DNA from: Oscillospiraceae bacterium
Lineage (GTDB): Bacteria > Bacillota > Clostridia > Monoglobales > Monoglobaceae
Assembly: GCA_015068605.1 (NCBI GenBank)
Contig: SVKF01000002.1
Span: 1-64,000 of the forward strand
DNA length: 64,000 bases
Direction of reading: 5' to 3'
Under the pieces are notes generated by a model. The model saw nothing but the letters and a program-made list of their open reading frames with translations, made no database searches and was not told where the DNA came from. The translations under genes were made by a program, and so were the position numbers. Positions 27,846 to 36,954 of this stretch are shown in pieces. Within the stretch, counting starts at the first letter, position 1. Each line of letters starts with the position of its first letter.

Positions 27846-28649
27846 ATGAACGAAAATATATGCCATTTTATTCCCTATCATAAGGACTATCATTCAATTC
27901 ATACAATAAATTTTGTATTGGAGACAAAACCGCAGGTGCATTCGGCAATAATGACGGAGCCGGTATATAAAATATACTTTATCTGCAGCGGAAAGGGTAA
28001 TCTTCATATGGCGAATAAAATATTGTCTTTAAAACAGGGAGATGTTTTTTTCACATTTCCCGCCGTTCCGCGTCGCATAGAGGCTTTAGAAGATTTATCG
28101 TATATGTACATCAGTTTTTTAGGCTCCAGGGCGAATATGATTATGGATAATCTTAAAATTTCATCGAGAAATTTTCATTTTGGCGGTTGTCAGGAAATTT
28201 TTGATTTCTGGAAAAATGGGTTGACTTCAAATCCGGAAACGACGGATTTAATTGCAGAAAGTATTTTGCTTTATTCTTTCCATTATTTATGCAACAAAAT
28301 TATTCAAATTGGTTCTAAAAAAGATTTAAAAGAGAATATTGCACTTGTAATCAAAAAATATATTGATGATAATTTTCCTCAACCGAAGTTGTCTCTGGAG
28401 GTAATAAGTAATGAACTTTCTTATAGCCCGAAATATATTTCTTCGGTCTTTAAAAGAAGCTTTAATGTGGGGATTGCTGAATACTTAAATATTATAAGGA
28501 TTCAGAATGCCTGCGCATTATTGCAACAGGGCTTTACAAGTATATCAGAGGTTTCAAACCAGTGCGGATATGCCGATTCACAATATTTCTCCAAAGTATT
28601 CAAAAAAAGAATCGGGGTCTCGCCAAAGGTTTATATAAAAACGCTTTAA
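27846..28649 (+). CDS. AraC-family transcriptional regulator
   Basis: The start is taken at ATG 27846, five bases after GAGGTGA; an in-frame GTG at 27837 lies inside that site. 267 residues. The N-terminal cupin part (VYKIYFICSGKGNLHMANK, LKQGDVFFTFPAVP) senses a ligand. The C-terminal part has two helix-turn-helix units (EVISNELSYSPKYISSVFKRS and SEVSNQCGYADSQYFSKVFKK) and ends RIGVSPKVYIK. It converges with a second AraC gene with only four bases between the stops. It points away from the divergent Gfo/Idh-DMT pair, its likely target. Confidence 0.9.
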   Translation: MNENICHFIPYHKDYHSIHTINFVLETKPQVHSAIMTEPVYKIYFICSGKGNLHMANKILSLKQGDVFFTFPAVPRRIEALEDLSYMYISFLGSRANMIMDNLKISSRNFHFGGCQEIFDFWKNGLTSNPETTDLIAESILLYSFHYLCNKIIQIGSKKDLKENIALVIKKYIDDNFPQPKLSLEVISNELSYSPKYISSVFKRSFNVGIAEYLNIIRIQNACALLQQGFTSISEVSNQCGYADSQYFSKVFKKRIGVSPKVYIKTL

Positions 28650-28653
28650 CTGC

Positions 28654-29472
28654 CTATTTTAAGTCTTCTCTCGGAGATTTTCCCATTTCGTGTTTATACA
28701 TTTTGTAAAAATTTGAATAATTTGAAAACCCTGCTTCAAAGCTCGCTTCAAGCAGGGTTTTTCCCTGTGAATAAAGCTCGCGGACAAGCAGAATTCTTTT
28801 GTGAGTTATGTATTTATTAACGGAAAACCCCGTTTGCTTTTTGAAAATGTGACAAAGATGATATTTTGTTATAAAAAATTTTTCGGCTATTGATTCAAGA
28901 GTAAGGGGTGAGGATAAATTTTCATTTATGTATATAAGAATTGCCCGAAGCTGTTCATTTCGGGGGTTGTCGGTTCCTGAATTTGAAGATATTTTGTTAA
29001 GGGTGTATAAAAGGTCAATAAGCTTGCTCCGAATAACAATTTCGGGAACAGCCGTGTCGGTCTTTAAAATATTATCTATGGAAGTTGCGATGTCAATAAT
29101 ATTGCTTTTTTGAATAATATCTCCCGAAATCAGATTATTAGCCCCAAGAGGTCTTGAAACAAAAATCTTTTTAAATTCCTCGCAATCATATTTGGTGAAA
29201 AAACTGTTGTGGATGTTGATTACAATTCTTTCATAACGACAAAGGGGCTCTAAATGGCGTATGCGGTGCATTTCGTCACGGTGTGCAACAACCGTGTCAA
29301 AGGGATTTAAAGGGTAAACAGAGCCTTCGGCGTGAAACTCGCTGTTCCCTTCAAGGAAAATCAGAATTTCGTTCATATTATTGTGATTGTGAAGCTTGAA
29401 GGATGCAGGAACAGGCGAATTATCCGTGCTATGGGTATAACTGTACAGCCCTGATTTGTCGTTATATTTCAT
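28654..29472 (-). CDS. AraC-family transcriptional regulator
   Basis: 272 residues with GAGGTGAT before the ATG. The N-terminal cupin (FKLHNHNNMNEILIFLEGNSEFHAEG) is followed by a C-terminal DNA-binding domain (LESIAEKFFITKYHLCHIFKKQ and LEASFEAGFSNYSNFYKMYKH) ending GKSPREDLK. It is divergent from the uronate operon starting at 29604, with a 131-bp shared intergenic region, so it is the probable regulator of that operon. Confidence 0.9.
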   Translation of the reverse strand: MKYNDKSGLYSYTHSTDNSPVPASFKLHNHNNMNEILIFLEGNSEFHAEGSVYPLNPFDTVVAHRDEMHRIRHLEPLCRYERIVINIHNSFFTKYDCEEFKKIFVSRPLGANNLISGDIIQKSNIIDIATSIDNILKTDTAVPEIVIRSKLIDLLYTLNKISSNSGTDNPRNEQLRAILIYINENLSSPLTLESIAEKFFITKYHLCHIFKKQTGFSVNKYITHKRILLVRELYSQGKTLLEASFEAGFSNYSNFYKMYKHEMGKSPREDLK

Positions 29473-29603
29473 AAAAAGTAATCACCTCATAATGAGTATA
29501 ACATATAATAGCAAGATTTGCAATGTTTTGAACAATATTGATTTAGAAAATTTAAAAAATTTTGTATATAATTAAATTATAATGAAGAAAAGAGGTATTA
29601 GAA
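29473..29603. promoter_or_regulatory. Divergent regulatory region of the uronate operon and its AraC gene
   Basis: AT-rich, with TATAAT at about 29566-29571 pointing to the plus-strand operon but only weak -35 candidates. That is expected for an AraC-activated promoter. AAGAGGT precedes the 29604 start. Confidence 0.45.
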
Positions 29604-30458
29604 ATGGAAAAATTTAAAATTTCGGGATTTTCTGATGAAATTGATGCAAATGTTGATGTGCAATTTGCGGTGCTTAACAAGCTTGGGATAGAATATTTTG
29701 AGCCGAGAGGCATTGACGGGAAGAATATTTCCGCACTCACAGATGATGAGGCGAGAGACCTTAAAGCTAAAATGGATAAGTGCGGCATAAAAGTGTCGTC
29801 AATCGGCTCACCAATCGGAAAGGTTAAAATTTCCGATGATTTGGAGGCACATTTTGAAACATTTAAAAGAGTTGTTGCTATCGCCAAAATTCTTGATACC
29901 AAATACATAAGAATGTTCAGCTTTTTCCATGAGGGCGGAGAATGGACAAATGAAGAAAGAGAAATCGTCTTTGCAAATCTTAAGAAAATGATTGATTACG
30001 CAAAGGAAAATGATGTTGTTCTTCTTCACGAAAACGAAAAGGATATTTACGGCGACATTGCATCAAGATGCGAAGATTTAATGAAAAATCTCTATTGCGA
30101 TAACTTTAAGGCGGTGTTTGACCCTGCAAACTTTGTTCAAAGCGGTCAGGACACAAAAGAAGCCTTTGAGATGCTTAAAAACTATATCGAATATATGCAT
30201 ATAAAAGATGCTTTATCTAAAGACGGAAGCGTTGTTCCGTCGGGCTATGGTGACGGAAATGTTGAATATATCTTGACGCAGCTCTTTAAAAACGGCTTTA
30301 ACGGATTTTTGAGCTTAGAGCCGCATCTCGGCAGCTTTGAGGGACTCTCTGAGCTTGAAATGGGCGATTTAATGAAGGACCTCCCGAAAAGCGGAGAAGG
30401 AACATTTACGGTTGCGCATAACGCACTTTTAAAAATTCTTGAAGGAATAGAGGGATAA
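29604..30458 (+). CDS. Sugar phosphate isomerase/epimerase-like TIM-barrel protein
   Basis: 284 residues of the xylose-isomerase-like TIM barrel (AP endonuclease 2 superfamily): FSDEIDANVDVQFAVLNKLG at the N-terminus, then VVLLHENEKDIYG, FDPANFVQSG, YIEYMHIKDA and FLSLEPHLG. The Glu, Asp, His and Glu residues in these strands fit the metal-binding set of the family. It is the first gene of a tight operon ending with UxuA and an SDR enzyme. It therefore probably isomerises or epimerises a uronate or keto-sugar intermediate. The exact reaction cannot be named. Confidence 0.85.
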   Translation: MEKFKISGFSDEIDANVDVQFAVLNKLGIEYFEPRGIDGKNISALTDDEARDLKAKMDKCGIKVSSIGSPIGKVKISDDLEAHFETFKRVVAIAKILDTKYIRMFSFFHEGGEWTNEEREIVFANLKKMIDYAKENDVVLLHENEKDIYGDIASRCEDLMKNLYCDNFKAVFDPANFVQSGQDTKEAFEMLKNYIEYMHIKDALSKDGSVVPSGYGDGNVEYILTQLFKNGFNGFLSLEPHLGSFEGLSELEMGDLMKDLPKSGEGTFTVAHNALLKILEGIEG

Positions 30459-30460
30459 TT

Positions 30461-31624
30461 ATGGAAAAGGTAAGACTTGGAATTGTTGGTTACGGAAATA
30501 TGGGAACAACCCATGCGAAAAATGTCAATGACGGTCAGGTTAAGAATATGACGCTGACTGCACTCTGCGACATTTCAGAGGCAAGACGGGAAAAGGCAAA
30601 GGAAAATCACCCTGAAATCGGTATATTTGATAATGCGGAGGAAATGTATAAAAGCGGACTTTGCGATGCAGTTTTAATCGCTGTTCCACACTATTCTCAT
30701 CCCGAATTGGCAATTAAAGCCTTTGAATATGGCTTGAATGTTCTGATTGAAAAGCCTGCAGGGGTATATACAAAGCAGGTAAAGGAAATGAATGAGGCGG
30801 CGGCAAAATCCGATAAGGTATACGGAATAATGTATAACCAGCGAACAAACCCTGTTTATCAGAAAATCCGTGATATGGTTAAAAAGGGTGAGCTTGGACA
30901 TATCAAGAGAATAACCTGGATAATAACCGATTGGTACAGACCTCAAGCTTATCACGACAGCAGCACATGGCGTTCAACCTGGAAGGATGAGGGCGGCGGT
31001 GCTTTAATCAATCAAAATCCTCACCAGCTTGACCTTTGGCAATGGATGTTCGGTATGCCCGATAAGATTTTCGCAAAGGTGTCTTTCGGAAAATACTATG
31101 ACATAGAAGTTGAAGACGATGTTATGGCTTATTTTGAATATGACAACGGCACAACAGGGGAATATATAACCTCAACAGGTGAAGCTCCCGGAACAAACCG
31201 TCTTGAAATTGCCTGCGATATGGGTAAATTGGTTGTTGAGAATAATAAGCTTATGTTCCACAGAAATGTGATTTCAGAGCGTGAGCATAACAAGGTTAAT
31301 AAGACTCCGTTTGCACAGCCTGAGTGCTGGAAATGTGAAATTCCCGTTGATTTTTCGGGCGGAAAACAGCACGTTGGAATTTTGCAGAACTTTACAAATG
31401 CAATTTTAAACGGGCAGGAGCTTTTAGCAAAAGGTGAAGAGGGAATAAAAGGGCTTACAATTTCCAATTCAGTCCACTTAAGCGGCTGGACGGGAGAAAT
31501 TGTTGATGTTAAAAACTTCCCCGATGATAAATTCTATGACATTCTTCAGGATAAAATCAAAAATTCAACTGTTGTTAAAAAGGAACAGCAAATCGTTGTA
31601 GACGATAATTCAAGCACATATTAA
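30461..31624 (+). CDS. Gfo/Idh/MocA-family dehydrogenase
   Basis: 387 residues; two bases separate it from the previous stop. The N-terminal Rossmann fold begins VRLGIVGYGNMGTTHAKN, followed by the catalytic EKPAGVY motif. The C-terminal sheet domain includes DEGGGALINQNPHQLDLWQW, in which the conserved His matches the active-site histidine of the family. It would oxidise or reduce a sugar or uronate with NAD(P). A paralogue follows immediately, suggesting a paired oxidation/reduction or two related substrates. Confidence 0.9.
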   Translation: MEKVRLGIVGYGNMGTTHAKNVNDGQVKNMTLTALCDISEARREKAKENHPEIGIFDNAEEMYKSGLCDAVLIAVPHYSHPELAIKAFEYGLNVLIEKPAGVYTKQVKEMNEAAAKSDKVYGIMYNQRTNPVYQKIRDMVKKGELGHIKRITWIITDWYRPQAYHDSSTWRSTWKDEGGGALINQNPHQLDLWQWMFGMPDKIFAKVSFGKYYDIEVEDDVMAYFEYDNGTTGEYITSTGEAPGTNRLEIACDMGKLVVENNKLMFHRNVISEREHNKVNKTPFAQPECWKCEIPVDFSGGKQHVGILQNFTNAILNGQELLAKGEEGIKGLTISNSVHLSGWTGEIVDVKNFPDDKFYDILQDKIKNSTVVKKEQQIVVDDNSSTY

Positions 31625-31636
31625 CAGGTGATAAAA

Positions 31637-32611
31637 ATGACAAATATTTGCATTGTTGGGCTTGGCAGTATTGCCCCTGTCCATATTTCCGCAGTTAATA
31701 ACTGCAAAAACGCAAAGCTTTACGGTATTTGCGATATTGATGTGAGCAAAAAACAGACTTGCGAAGCTGAATATGGAGCGAAATTTTACTCCGATTTTGA
31801 TGAAATGTTAAAGGATGAGAATATAGACGCGGTTCATATCTGCACGCCTCATTATCTGCACTTTGAAATGACAAAAAAGGCTTTAAAATCGGGCAAAAAG
31901 GTCGTTTGCGAAAAACCTGCGGTTATGACGGGTGAAGAACTGGATAAGCTTAAAAACCTTGAAAGAGTCAATGAGGTTTGCTTTGTTGTTCAAAACAGAC
32001 TTAATAAAAGTGTTGAAAAATTAAAGGAAATTGCAGAGAGTAAAAAGCTTGGCAAAATTATTGGTGTTAAAGGAATTTTAACATGGTGCAGGACAAAAGA
32101 ATACTATACTTCTTCTGATTGGAAGGGTAAATTTAAAACCGAGGGCGGCGGAGTCTTAATCAATCAGGCTGTCCATGTCCTTGACTTGATGAAATATCTT
32201 GTTGGGGATATTAAAAGCGTTAAAGCCAATGCGATGAACTATTCCCTTGATGAATATATCGAGGTTGAGGACACATTTTCGGCATATTTAAAGTTTGAAA
32301 ATGGTATAACGGGAGTATTTTTTGCAACAAATGCAAACAAAGCCAATGATGATTTTCATATTAGTATAACCTTTGAAAATGGAACGGCGGATTATGCTTT
32401 CGGTAAGCTTTTCATAAATGGTGAAGAAATCTGTGAAAATGAAGAGGGAGCTATCGGGAAAAAGCATTGGGGAAGCGGTCACGATATGTTAATCGGTAAT
32501 TTTTACGACGGCAATACATATTTCGATTTTGAAAGCATTGAAAATACTCATAAGGCGATGTTCTCGATGTATGAGAGTGCAAAAAATAACGGAAAGGAAG
32601 TGTATATATGA
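31637..32611 (+). CDS. Gfo/Idh/MocA-family dehydrogenase, second paralogue
   Basis: The start is taken at ATG 31637 (AGGTGA at the proper distance); an in-frame GTG at 31628 lies inside the site. 324 residues. Motifs are ICIVGLGSIAPVHISAV, CEKPAVMTGEE and TEGGGVLINQAVHVLDLMKY, the same family as the gene before it but clearly diverged. Its stop overlaps the UxuA start (ATGA). It is likely to act with the neighbouring paralogue in converting a sugar acid to an intermediate that enters the UxuA branch. Confidence 0.9.
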   Translation: MTNICIVGLGSIAPVHISAVNNCKNAKLYGICDIDVSKKQTCEAEYGAKFYSDFDEMLKDENIDAVHICTPHYLHFEMTKKALKSGKKVVCEKPAVMTGEELDKLKNLERVNEVCFVVQNRLNKSVEKLKEIAESKKLGKIIGVKGILTWCRTKEYYTSSDWKGKFKTEGGGVLINQAVHVLDLMKYLVGDIKSVKANAMNYSLDEYIEVEDTFSAYLKFENGITGVFFATNANKANDDFHISITFENGTADYAFGKLFINGEEICENEEGAIGKKHWGSGHDMLIGNFYDGNTYFDFESIENTHKAMFSMYESAKNNGKEVYI

Positions 32612-33645
32612 AAATAACATTTAGATGGTATGGGGAGGATGACCCAGTAACACTTGGGAAAATACGGCAAATCCCCTGCGTGTCGGATATAACGACAGCG
32701 GTATATAAGCAGGTCGGAACGGTTTGGGAAGATAGCGAAATTGCTGAAATTAAAAAGCAATGTAACGATAACGGACTGACTATGGAGGTTATCGAGTCTA
32801 TCCCTGTGCATGAAGATATAAAGCTTGGCAGAGGGAATTATAAAGAATATATAGAAGTATTCAAAGAAAATATCAGACGGGTTGCAAAGGCGGGAGTTAA
32901 GTGTGTCTGCTATAACTTTATGCCCGTTTTTGACTGGACCCGTTCAAACCTTGAATGGGTGAATGAGGATGGCTCAACATCTCTTGTATATCATAAAAGT
33001 GATGTTGATAAAATGGACCCGACAAAGCTGACTCTTCCCGGCTGGGATGCTTCCTATTCCCCCGACGAGGTTTCCGATTTGATTAAGGCTTATCAGGAAA
33101 TCGGCGAGGAAGGACTTTGGAAAAACATTGAATATTTCATAAAGGAAATTATGCCCGTTGCAATAGAGTGCGATGTTAATATGGCAATTCATCCGGATGA
33201 TCCGCCGTGGAGCATATTCGGTATTCCGAGAATTATAACAAATGAAGAGAACCTTGACAGATTTTTAAGCCTCTATGATGATACTCACCACGGGTTAACT
33301 TTGTGTAGCGGAAGTCTCGGCTGTGCAACTTTTAATGACTACACCGCTATGGTGAGAAAGTACGGCAAGATGGGAAGAATACACTTTGCCCATGTAAGAA
33401 ACATAAAGATACCGGAAGACGGCTCATTTGAGGAAAGCGGACATTTTTCAGAGTGCGGCTCACTTGATATAGTTGAAATCTTAAAGGCTTATCATGAGGT
33501 GGGCTTTAAAGGATATCTCCGCCCTGACCACGGAAGAATGATATGGGGCGAAACAGGAAAGCCGGGGTATGGTCTTTATGACAGAGCACTTGGAGCTATG
33601 TATATGGCAGGAATATGGGAAACACTTGAAAAAGGAGAGAAATAA
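32608..33645 (+). CDS. uxuA: Mannonate dehydratase
   Basis: 345 residues, the usual size. The N-terminus MKITFRWYGEDDPVTLGKIRQI, VYKQVGTVW, VCYNFMPVFDWTR and MAIHPDDPPWSIFG with LCSGSLG are hallmark UxuA segments. The enzyme dehydrates D-mannonate to 2-keto-3-deoxygluconate in the glucuronate branch. ATGA overlap with the Gfo/Idh gene before it and overlap with the SDR gene after it (stop ends at 33645, where the next ATG starts) show tight coupling. Confidence 0.96.
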   Translation: MKITFRWYGEDDPVTLGKIRQIPCVSDITTAVYKQVGTVWEDSEIAEIKKQCNDNGLTMEVIESIPVHEDIKLGRGNYKEYIEVFKENIRRVAKAGVKCVCYNFMPVFDWTRSNLEWVNEDGSTSLVYHKSDVDKMDPTKLTLPGWDASYSPDEVSDLIKAYQEIGEEGLWKNIEYFIKEIMPVAIECDVNMAIHPDDPPWSIFGIPRIITNEENLDRFLSLYDDTHHGLTLCSGSLGCATFNDYTAMVRKYGKMGRIHFAHVRNIKIPEDGSFEESGHFSECGSLDIVEILKAYHEVGFKGYLRPDHGRMIWGETGKPGYGLYDRALGAMYMAGIWETLEKGEK

Positions 33646-34490
33646 TGAAACTACCCTTTGAAATAGATTTAAAAGATAAAGTTGTTGTTATAACGGGAGC
33701 AGGGGGAGTCCTTTGCTCAATGTTTGCAAAAGCAATGGCGAAAACAAATGCAAAGGTTGCCCTTCTTGATTTGAATGAGGAAATGGCAAAACAGTATGCC
33801 GATGAAATCGTGAGTGACGGCGGCATCGCAAAAGGTTATAAATGCAATGTTTTGGATAAGGAAAGCATAGAAGAAGCTCATAACCAAATCTTAAAGGATT
33901 TCGGAGCTTGCGATATTTTAATCAACGGCGCAGGGGGAAATAATCCGAAAGCAACCACCGATAACGAATATTTTAAGAGTGAGGATATGGGAAACCTTAA
34001 AACCTTCTTTGATTTGGATAAGGAGGGGGTTGAGTTCGTGTTTAACTTAAACTTTTTAGGGACACTTCTCCCAACACAGGTTTTTGCAAAGGATATGCTC
34101 TCTAAAGAAGATGCAAGTATAATCAACATTTCGAGTATGAATGCGTTTACGCCTTTAACAAAAATCCCTGCATATTCGGGAGCGAAGGCGGCAATATCCA
34201 ATTTCACCCAATGGATTGCAGTTCACTTTTCAAAAACGAATATAAGATGCAATGCGATAGCACCGGGATTTTTCGTGACAAAGCAGAATGAAAAATTGTT
34301 ATTTAACGAAGACGGAACGCCAACACCGAGAACGGATAAAATTTTAAACAGCACACCAATGGGAAGATTCGGAAAGGCGGAAGAGCTTATCGGAACACTA
34401 CTGTTTCTTGTCTCAAAAGATGCGGCATCTTTTGTAAACGGGGTTGTAATCCCTGTTGACGGCGGATTTTCGGCGTATAGCGGTGTGTAA
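33645..34490 (+). CDS. SDR-family oxidoreductase, probable D-mannonate/fructuronate oxidoreductase
   Basis: 281 residues of the short-chain dehydrogenase family: VVVITGAGGVLCSMFAKAMA (cofactor binding), NGAGGNNP, Ser in NISSMNAF, YSGAK (catalytic Tyr and Lys) and IAPGFFVT. SDR enzymes of this type placed next to UxuA reduce D-fructuronate to D-mannonate in place of the classic UxuB. That assignment rests on the neighbour and on the length. It is the last gene of the operon; the next features are a dispersed repeat and a hairpin terminator. Confidence 0.88.
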   Translation: MKLPFEIDLKDKVVVITGAGGVLCSMFAKAMAKTNAKVALLDLNEEMAKQYADEIVSDGGIAKGYKCNVLDKESIEEAHNQILKDFGACDILINGAGGNNPKATTDNEYFKSEDMGNLKTFFDLDKEGVEFVFNLNFLGTLLPTQVFAKDMLSKEDASIINISSMNAFTPLTKIPAYSGAKAAISNFTQWIAVHFSKTNIRCNAIAPGFFVTKQNEKLLFNEDGTPTPRTDKILNSTPMGRFGKAEELIGTLLFLVSKDAASFVNGVVIPVDGGFSAYSGV

Positions 34491-34534
34491 TTAAAACAAA
34501 ATATAAAAACGGCAGGTTCTCTTAAAACCAAGGG

Positions 34535-34813
34535 GACAGCGCAAAATGCACCGACCACACAAAACACCCAAAAAGATGTATAAAAATCATTTTTAAAAGC
34601 GTAAATGACAAAATATACTTCATAAATTAGGAAAGAAATTCGCGATTTAGCGAATTTCAAAATTCAAAAATGTTTTGTGTTTTGAATAAACCTCACCTCT
34701 CGGAGTACTTATGTACGCCTTCGGGATTCGGTTTATCCAATCTGCGTTATTTTGCGTCCATCCCCCCAAGAGGCTGTAGCAAAATGAAATCATTTTGCTA
34801 CAGCCCCTTTTTC
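34535..34813 (+). repeat. Dispersed ~275-bp repeat, copy A
   Basis: This copy starts near GCGCAAAATGCACCGACCAC and ends at the hairpin. The inverted 8-mers CGCAAAAT (34540-34547) and ATTTTGCG (34749-34756) bound the body, like short terminal inverted repeats. Inside are a GAAATTCGC/GCGAATTTC hairpin near 34635-34658 and a conserved block (AATAAACCTCACCTCTCGGA to GGTTTAT). Copies B (40426-40699, reverse) and C (44189-44421) are nearly identical over most of their length. The body occupies most of the 350-base gap between converging genes. Confidence 0.85.
34772..34813 (+). terminator. Hairpin terminator at the end of repeat copy A
   Basis: GGCTGTAGCAAAATGA pairs with TCATTTTGCTACAGCC around a 2-base loop and is followed by CCTTTTT. 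It can serve the uronate operon and, less well, the converging histidine kinase gene. Confidence 0.8.
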
Positions 34814-34840
34814 TTTTCACCGTATCATTTCATATATTTT

Positions 34841-36196
34841 TTATTCATTCAGCAGAATTCTAAATTCCGTTCCGCTTCCAAGCTCGCTTTTCACAGATAT
34901 TTTTCCTCCGTGAAGGTCGATAATGCTTTTTACCATTGAAAGTCCCAAACCATTACTGCCGTATTCATCATTACGCACATCATCAATACGATAAAAGCGA
35001 GTCCATATTTTATCAAGATGCTCACCGGATATTCCTATACCATTATCTGCAATAACAATTTCTGTGCTTTCGCCGCATTTTGAAGCGGATATGACAATGT
35101 TCCCCGATTCCTTTCCGTATTTTATTCCGTTACTTATCAGATTTGTAATGGCACTGAGAAGTAATGCTTCGTCAGCTTCGACAATAATATCATCGGGGAT
35201 ATTCGTTAAGAATAGAATACCTTTTTGCTCCGCAAGTGTCCTTAAGCTGTCTGTCGCAATATCCACAAGCACACCCACATCCACCTTTTCTTTGTTGAAT
35301 TTCTGACGGTTTTGGTCAATTCTTGCAAGAAACAAAAGGCGGGATACAAGCTTTGAAACCTGATTTGCCTTATCAACGATATTTTTTGCAAGTTCTTTTT
35401 CTTTTTCGTTTTCCGCAATTTCCAGTAGATATTCACCTTGTGCCAAAATAACGCTGATTGGCGTTCGGAGTTCGTGGGAAGCATCGGATGTAAACTGTTT
35501 CTCTTGATTTATGAGATTTTCAATTTTATCAAGCATATGATTGAGCGTAAGCGATAAATTATGAAGTTCATCCTGCTTTGCATCGGGATTAATTTCTATT
35601 CGTTGTTTTATGTCATTTTGTGAAGAAATTTCATTGGCGGTTTTAACAATATTGTTCACGGGTCTGAATGCTCGTTTTGTAATATAATATCCGCCAAGTG
35701 CAGTGAGAAGCAGAATAAGCGGAATTAAAATAAGCATAATTATAATTGCCGATTTCCCCAAAAGCATGGTTGAATTAACGGATTCAACACCTCTTATCCA
35801 AAAACCGCCGTGCATTCTTGGCGGTGATGGAGTTCTTATATCATAAACAATATATTCTTTTCCGTTGATGCTTTCTTTACGGGGCACACCCTCCTCAAAA
35901 GGAATGTTCGAAACATCATAAATATATTGTCCGACAATATATTTGCCACCTGCTCCATATATGGATACATTCTTAAATTCCTCTTTGTTGTCAACTAAAT
36001 CAAATATATCAGTCTGTCTTTTTGAAAGCTTTTCTGTGACCTGCGTGACCTGAAGAATTACATCCTTTTCAATGCTATCTATCGAAAGCTGATAAGAAAG
36101 TCCGCCAACCAAGGATAATACAACAACTATCAGAATAAACATCAATGTTGTGTACCATATTGTTATTCTTGTTTTTATAGAAGTAATCCTTTTCAT
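34841..36196 (-). CDS. Sensor histidine kinase
   Basis: 451 residues: an N-terminal helix, an extracellular sensing domain of about 115 residues and a second membrane helix (SAIIIMLILIPLILLLTALG). A HAMP linker, the HisKA box with the phospho-acceptor His in SDASHELRTPIS, and a HATPase domain (LISNGIKYGKESG, ADNGIGIS, GSNGLGLSMVKSI) follow. It is directly downstream of the response regulator, one base after its stop. Together they form an OmpR-class two-component system next to the VTC/CotH cluster. Confidence 0.95.
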   Translation of the reverse strand: MKRITSIKTRITIWYTTLMFILIVVVLSLVGGLSYQLSIDSIEKDVILQVTQVTEKLSKRQTDIFDLVDNKEEFKNVSIYGAGGKYIVGQYIYDVSNIPFEEGVPRKESINGKEYIVYDIRTPSPPRMHGGFWIRGVESVNSTMLLGKSAIIIMLILIPLILLLTALGGYYITKRAFRPVNNIVKTANEISSQNDIKQRIEINPDAKQDELHNLSLTLNHMLDKIENLINQEKQFTSDASHELRTPISVILAQGEYLLEIAENEKEKELAKNIVDKANQVSKLVSRLLFLARIDQNRQKFNKEKVDVGVLVDIATDSLRTLAEQKGILFLTNIPDDIIVEADEALLLSAITNLISNGIKYGKESGNIVISASKCGESTEIVIADNGIGISGEHLDKIWTRFYRIDDVRNDEYGSNGLGLSMVKSIIDLHGGKISVKSELGSGTEFRILLNE

Positions 36197-36197
36197 A

Positions 36198-36869
36198 TTA
36201 ATCTTCCCTTATCACATATCCCACATTTTTAATTGTGTGGAGCAGCTTTTTCTCGTACTTATCATCAATCTTTTTTCGCAGGTGATGTATATAAACCTTG
36301 ATAACATCGCTTGTTCCTTCATATTCGTAATTCCATATATTTTCCTCGATTTTCTCTTTTGAAACAATAATACCTTTGTTTCGCATAAGGTATTCAAGCA
36401 CGGAGTATTCCTTTGATGAAAGCTCAATAATATCATCACCACGCTTAACTGTTCTTGTAACCGTATCAACACTCAAATCAGCGATTTCCAGTATATTTCC
36501 TGAAATATTCTCTTTTACACGAAGCATTGCCCTTATCCTTGCACACAATACCGCAAAAGAGAATGGCTTGGGAAGATAATCATTTGCCCCGGTGTCAAGC
36601 CCGGTTATAATATCCTCATCCGAGTCCTTTGCTGTCAGCATTAAAACGGGAGTGAGGATTTTCCTATCACGCATAATGCGAAGAACCTCAAAGCCGTTGA
36701 TTTTAGGCATCATAACATCGAGTATAACCCCGTCATACTGTGTGTTTTCTATATAGTATAAGGCGTCCTCGCCGTCAAAACAGTTATCAACGGTGTATCC
36801 TATTTTTGTCAGCCTTTCTGTTAGCGTCTTATTAAGATGCTTTTCATCTTCAACAACCAAAAGTCTCAT
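36198..36869 (-). CDS. OmpR/PhoB-family response regulator
   Basis: The start is taken at ATG 36869, eight bases after AGGTGA; a longer frame to 36902 lacks a site. 223 residues. The receiver domain has Glu/Asp in VVEDEKH, the phosphorylated Asp51 in VILDVMMP and Lys in LPKPF. A winged-helix DNA-binding domain follows (LSSKEYSVLEYLMRNKG, DVIKVYIHHLRKKID, IKNVGYVIRED). Members bind direct repeats spaced 11 bp. Such repeats occur upstream of two genes in this cluster (42156-42172 and 37839-37855). Confidence 0.95.
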   Translation of the reverse strand: MRLLVVEDEKHLNKTLTERLTKIGYTVDNCFDGEDALYYIENTQYDGVILDVMMPKINGFEVLRIMRDRKILTPVLMLTAKDSDEDIITGLDTGANDYLPKPFSFAVLCARIRAMLRVKENISGNILEIADLSVDTVTRTVKRGDDIIELSSKEYSVLEYLMRNKGIIVSKEKIEENIWNYEYEGTSDVIKVYIHHLRKKIDDKYEKKLLHTIKNVGYVIRED

Positions 36870-36890
36870 AAAATCACCTGCCTTGCTATC

Positions 36891-36919
36891 ATTATATAAC
36901 ATTTATTGCAAAAAGTAAA
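36891..36919 (-). promoter_or_regulatory. Promoter of the two-component operon
   Basis: Minus-strand TTTACT (36919-36914) and TATAAT (36896-36891) with a 17-base spacer, about 20 bases before the response regulator start. Confidence 0.55.
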
Positions 36920-36954
36920 TCGATAAACTGAATATTTGGCGCATAGTTGTCAAA

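Noticed and set aside
34670-34939. Plus-strand open frame across repeat copy A
   Set aside because: It is produced by the dispersed repeat and runs into the antisense of the histidine kinase; a similar frame appears in copy C for the same reason.
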